A stretch of 64,000 bases of DNA from GCA-2708415 sp964351905 (GTDB lineage: Bacteria > Pseudomonadota > Alphaproteobacteria > Micavibrionales > Micavibrionaceae): contig CAYGPG010000003.1 of NCBI GenBank assembly GCA_964351905.1, forward strand, positions 55,653 through 119,652, read 5' to 3'. The number at the start of each line of letters is the position of its first letter. The first letter of the stretch is position 1. Shown in pieces: positions 60,713 to 64,000 of the stretch. Both the position numbers and the translations under genes were made by a program. The notes beneath the pieces were generated by a model. That model did no database searches and had not been told where the DNA came from. It saw nothing but the letters and a program-made list of their open reading frames with translations.

Positions 60713-61903
60713 TTAAGCCGCGTCCTTAATCATATCCATGAAGCGGTCGAAGAGGTAGTGGCTGTCTTGGGGGCCGGGGGAGGCTTCGGGGTGGTATTGT
60801 ACGCTAAAAGCTGGTTTTGATTTATGGCGGATGCCTTCGTTGGTTTTGTCAAACAGGCTGATATGAGTCACTTCCACATCATCAGGCAGGCTTTCGGGTA
60901 GAACCGCGAAGCCATGATTTTGTGAGGTGATTTCAACCTTTTTGGTTTGCAAATCTTGAACAGGGTGGTTTGCGCCGCGATGTCCTTGATGCATTTTGGC
61001 AGTCTTACCCCCCATGGCAAGCGCGAGGAGTTGATGTCCCAAACAAATACCAAAGACAGGAATATCTTTTGCGAGCAGTTCTTTAATCATCGGCACCGCA
61101 TATTTGCCGGTGGCGGCAGGATCCCCAGGGCCGTTAGAGAGGAACACGCCATCGGGTTTATGCTTCAAGATGTCTTCGGCGGATGTATTGCCAGGCACCA
61201 CGGTGACTTTACAGCCTGATGTGGCAAGGCAACGCAGAATGTTTAACTTCGCGCCATAATCAACGGCCACCACATGCTTGGTTGGGCTTTCTTGTGTTCC
61301 GTAGCCTTCTTTTAAATCCCACCCGCTTTGATCCCACATGTAAGTTTGCGTGCAGGAAACTTCTTTGGCAAGGTCGAGGCCTTCTAAGCCTGACCAGTCG
61401 GCGGCTTGCTTTTGTAAGGCGTCGAGGTCAAATTTTCCATCGGCTTGGTGGCAGATCACCGCATTGGGGGCGCCGTTATCGCGAATAAAACGCGTCATGG
61501 CGCGGGTATCGATGCCGCAAATTCCTGCAAGGTTATTGGTTTTAAGCCAGTCGTTAAAATGCTTGTTGGCGCGCCAGCTAGCCTCGGTTGTAATGTCTTC
61601 GCGGATAATCGCGCCGCGGGCGTAAGGGGTAGCATGTTCAATGTCTTCGTTATTGGTGCCGATATTGCCAATATGCGGGAAAGTGAAGGTAATAATCTCG
61701 CCAGCATAAGAAGGGTCGGTCAGAATTTCCTGATATCCCGTCAGTGACGTATTAAAGCAAATCTCACCCACCGCGGTGGTTTCTGCGCCAAGGCCTTTGC
61801 CGTAAAGCACTGTTCCATCAGCAAAAACTATGACGGCACTTGCATCTTTAGGGGGCTTCGATGTAGATTGATTTTTCAGATTTGAGGGAGATGATTGTGT
61901 CAT
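60713..61903 (-). CDS. carA: Carbamoyl-phosphate synthase small (glutaminase) subunit
   Basis: A 396-residue class I glutamine amidotransferase. The catalytic triad is Cys287 (GICLGHQ), His371 and Glu373 (QYHPEASPGP). The N-terminal domain (FADGTVLYGKGLGA, FNTSLTGYQEILTDPSYAG) is the CarA-specific one. An extra 20-residue Ser/Lys-rich N-terminus precedes it. It supplies ammonia to CarB. First gene of the carA-carbonic anhydrase-sbtA unit, divergent from yqeY across 85 bases. Confidence 0.97.
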   Translation of the reverse strand: MTQSSPSNLKNQSTSKPPKDASAVIVFADGTVLYGKGLGAETTAVGEICFNTSLTGYQEILTDPSYAGEIITFTFPHIGNIGTNNEDIEHATPYARGAIIREDITTEASWRANKHFNDWLKTNNLAGICGIDTRAMTRFIRDNGAPNAVICHQADGKFDLDALQKQAADWSGLEGLDLAKEVSCTQTYMWDQSGWDLKEGYGTQESPTKHVVAVDYGAKLNILRCLATSGCKVTVVPGNTSAEDILKHKPDGVFLSNGPGDPAATGKYAVPMIKELLAKDIPVFGICLGHQLLALAMGGKTAKMHQGHRGANHPVQDLQTKKVEITSQNHGFAVLPESLPDDVEVTHISLFDKTNEGIRHKSKPAFSVQYHPEASPGPQDSHYLFDRFMDMIKDAA

Positions 61904-61988
61904 CGAATTCTTTCCAGTCCGCTTAAATTAATTAGTATCACTGGAAAACATTGTAATAGATTAACTTTAAAAGAAATGGAAGTAAAAA

Positions 61989-62450
61989 ATGCCCGTTAGA
62001 GAAGAATTGACCACAGCTTTAAAAGAATCTCAAAAAGCCAAGGATCAAATTTCAATGTCCACCATTCGCCTGATCAATGCGGCGGTGAAAGATCGTGATA
62101 TTGCCGCGCGCTCAACAGGCAATCAGGATGGCATTACAGATGAGGAAATTTTGTCTTTAATGCAGTCCATGGTGAAGCAACGCCAAGAGTCTTCAAAAAC
62201 CTATGCCGATAATGGTCGTGATGATCTGGCAGAGCGTGAATTGGACGAGATTAAAGTGATTGAGTGCTTTTTACCGCAACAAATGAGTGAAGAAGATGCC
62301 AGTAAAGCCATTGATGAAGTGATCACCGATACAGGCGCGTCCAACATCAAAGATATGGGTAAAGTAATGGGCGAACTAAAATCTCGTTACGCAGGGCAAA
62401 TGGATATGGCCAAAGTTGGTGGAGCCGTTAAGGCGAAGTTGGCGGGGTAG
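61989..62450 (+). CDS. GatB/YqeY domain protein
   Basis: A 153-residue protein homologous to the C-terminal tail domain of GatB (REELTTALKESQKAKDQISMSTIRLINAA, LPQQMSEEDASKAIDEVI). The free-standing YqeY form is widespread and usually lies between carA and dnaG in alphaproteobacteria, as here. It probably binds tRNA, but its role is not known. GGAAG lies upstream of the ATG. Confidence 0.93.
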   Translation: MPVREELTTALKESQKAKDQISMSTIRLINAAVKDRDIAARSTGNQDGITDEEILSLMQSMVKQRQESSKTYADNGRDDLAERELDEIKVIECFLPQQMSEEDASKAIDEVITDTGASNIKDMGKVMGELKSRYAGQMDMAKVGGAVKAKLAG

Positions 62451-62500
62451 GTTTTAAAAATACATTAGCCATGCACAATTCTTGTGCTAAAACATAACAT

Positions 62501-64000
62501 ATGAGTATCCCGCCACGGTTTAAGGAAGAATTGCGTTCGCGCTTGACGTTGTCTGACATTGTTGGGCGCAAGGTGCGTTTGACGCGAGCGGGGCGTGAAT
62601 TTAAGGGCTGTTGCCCGTTCCACAATGAAAAAACACCGTCTTTCTATGTGAATGATGATAAGCAGTTTTATCACTGTTTTGGCTGTGGCGCGCATGGGGA
62701 TGTGATTGGTTTTGCCATGCAGCATGATAATTTGAGCTTTATCGAGGCGATTGAAGCCTTAGCGAGTGAAGCAAATTTGCCTGTGCCCCAACAAACGCCC
62801 CAAGAAATTGAAAAAGCCAAAGAAGAAAAGAGCCTTTATTCCTTGATGGAGGACGCAACCCGCTGGATGGAAGCGCAATTGCGCGCCCCAGAGAATGAAA
62901 CGGCGTATCGTTATATTACCGAGCGCGGCAACACGGACGAGCAACTGAGTAATTTCCGTGTGGGATATGCCCCAAGTGATGGGCAGGCGGTGAGAAAAGC
63001 CATGCAGGCCTTGGGCTACACAGATCAACAAATGATTGAGTGCGGTGTGCTTCGTGCGGGCAAAGACGGGCGTGATCCTTATGCCTTCTTTCGCGAGCGG
63101 ATTATGTTTCCTGTGCCTGATCGTCGTGGGCGTGTTGTGGCCTATGGCGGCAGAATATTGCCAGACCATTTAAGACCGCCGGATCAAGGGGATTATGTTC
63201 CTGCCAAATACATGAATTCGAGCGATACAACGCTGTTCCACAAAGGATCACAACTGTATGGAGAGCCACAAGCGCGCCAAGCCGCCATTGATGGGCAACC
63301 CATCATCGTGGTTGAGGGGTATGTGGATGTGATGGCGTGCGCAAAAGCAGGCTACAAAGGTGGTTTAGCGCCCATGGGGACGGCGTTGACGGAAGAACAA
63401 ATCATGGTGCTGTGGCGGATGATCCCTCAGGACCGCAAAGTGCCTATCCTTTGTTTCGATGGTGATAATGCGGGGCGGCGTGCGGCGGCGCGGGCGTGCG
63501 AGCGTATTTTACCATTATTGAAACCCAATCATTCTGCACGTATTGCGTTTTTACCTGATGGGCAAGATCCTGACAGCCTTGTGAACGGGCAAGGGGAGAA
63601 AGCGCTGACGAGCATTATTACCGCCGCAATGCCCTTGGTTGATTTTTTATGGTTACATCACACCAGTGAGAAGAAATTTGATACGCCAGAAGATAGGGCG
63701 GGGTTGCTCAAAGCGCTGGAGCAAGACGTTCTTCGTATCCCTGACCGTGATGTTCAGCATTTTTACCGTCAGGCATTTAAGGAAAAGACGGCGAAGGCTT
63801 TTGGGAATAGTTATAGTGGTGGCGGTCAAAAAGGTGGCTATAAAAAACCTTTTGTGAAATGGGGGCAAAAACCGCAAGAACAAGCGGTGACCTCAATGAA
63901 ACGTCCGGGATTTTCGCGGCAGAAGCTAGTGGGGCAGGTGCTTTTGGCCTCAATTTTAAATCATCCAAGTTTATTTCATTACGTGGAAGAGGAGTTGGGG
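62501..64000 (+). CDS. dnaG: DNA primase DnaG (3' truncated by window edge)
   Basis: Five hundred codons of DnaG run uninterrupted to the window edge. The N-terminal zinc-binding domain has Cys38, His41, Cys59 and Cys62 (CCPFHNEK, YHCFGCG); the catalytic core follows with FRVGYAPSDG and the TOPRIM motifs VVEGYVDVMA and CFDGDNAGRRAA; the start of the DnaB-interacting C-terminal domain is just reached. A glycine/lysine-rich linker (YSGGGQKGGYKKP) near residue 445 joins them. DnaG makes RNA primers for replication. rpoD is expected to follow outside the window. Confidence 0.97.
   Translation, partial: MSIPPRFKEELRSRLTLSDIVGRKVRLTRAGREFKGCCPFHNEKTPSFYVNDDKQFYHCFGCGAHGDVIGFAMQHDNLSFIEAIEALASEANLPVPQQTPQEIEKAKEEKSLYSLMEDATRWMEAQLRAPENETAYRYITERGNTDEQLSNFRVGYAPSDGQAVRKAMQALGYTDQQMIECGVLRAGKDGRDPYAFFRERIMFPVPDRRGRVVAYGGRILPDHLRPPDQGDYVPAKYMNSSDTTLFHKGSQLYGEPQARQAAIDGQPIIVVEGYVDVMACAKAGYKGGLAPMGTALTEEQIMVLWRMIPQDRKVPILCFDGDNAGRRAAARACERILPLLKPNHSARIAFLPDGQDPDSLVNGQGEKALTSIITAAMPLVDFLWLHHTSEKKFDTPEDRAGLLKALEQDVLRIPDRDVQHFYRQAFKEKTAKAFGNSYSGGGQKGGYKKPFVKWGQKPQEQAVTSMKRPGFSRQKLVGQVLLASILNHPSLFHYVEEELG

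Overview
The window reads as a chromosomal segment of an AT-rich alphaproteobacterium. The evidence is gene order: comF/grxC/nitrilase at the left, recG-sdhE-mfd in the middle, LysR-trxB-ELM1-like/Lrp/greA/carB and carA/yqeY-dnaG at the right, all familiar alphaproteobacterial neighbourhoods, plus dispersed palindromic repeats of the kind common in that class. I would not go below class level. Two 10-N runs mark assembly joins (1997-2006 and 12795-12804); the first appears to be an artefact that closes on a 7-base overlap.

Layout. 1-7.2 kb: comF end, UbiH-type hydroxylase, glutaredoxin, nitrilase, HerA-like ATPase, small XRE regulator, LpxR-type lipid A deacylase, Fur-box-controlled FTR1 iron permease, carboxylesterase. 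7.2-12.7 kb: HNH protein, small membrane proteins (one of 40 residues), an orphan pair including an HExxH protein, AsmA-like protein, dsbB and exoD. 12.9-16.5 kb: tRNA-Leu(CAA) and a zinc-uptake set (His-rich exported protein, outer-membrane porin, ZnuA-like, ZnuB-like) without an ATPase gene. 16.5-20.2 kb: membrane-anchored Mur ligase, alpha/beta hydrolase and Ddl.

20.2-34.3 kb is the standout: a complete alginate biosynthesis, modification and export set (algF, I, 8, D, J, X, L, G, KE, A, 44) arranged in six alternating transcription units instead of one operon. GDP-mannuronate is made by AlgA (pyrophosphorylase half) and AlgD, polymerised by Alg8 under c-di-GMP control through the PilZ protein Alg44, acetylated by AlgI/J/F/X, epimerised by AlgG, trimmed by AlgL and exported by a single AlgK-AlgE fusion protein. 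The cupin half of AlgA has lost its metal ligands. algC and the pseudomonad regulators are not in the window. A phage-type SGNH esterase (34.4-36.5 kb) sits beside the cluster.

36.6-50.6 kb: homodimeric-type GlyRS, DUF502 protein, RecG, SdhE, Mfd, a sugar-kinase-like protein, aspartate aminotransferase and two lipolytic-type enzymes. 50.6-50.95 kb holds a candidate small RNA with its own promoter and strong terminator. 50.9-58.6 kb: LysR, TrxB, ELM1-like, Lrp, GreA, CarB. 58.7-61.9 kb: a bicarbonate-supply module (SbtB-like PII, SbtA, beta-carbonic anhydrase) sits between carB and carA, whose product uses bicarbonate. The right edge cuts dnaG.

Palindromic elements occur between genes (41.1, 51.9, 54.6 kb) and, in frame, inside mfd and the ELM1-like gene.
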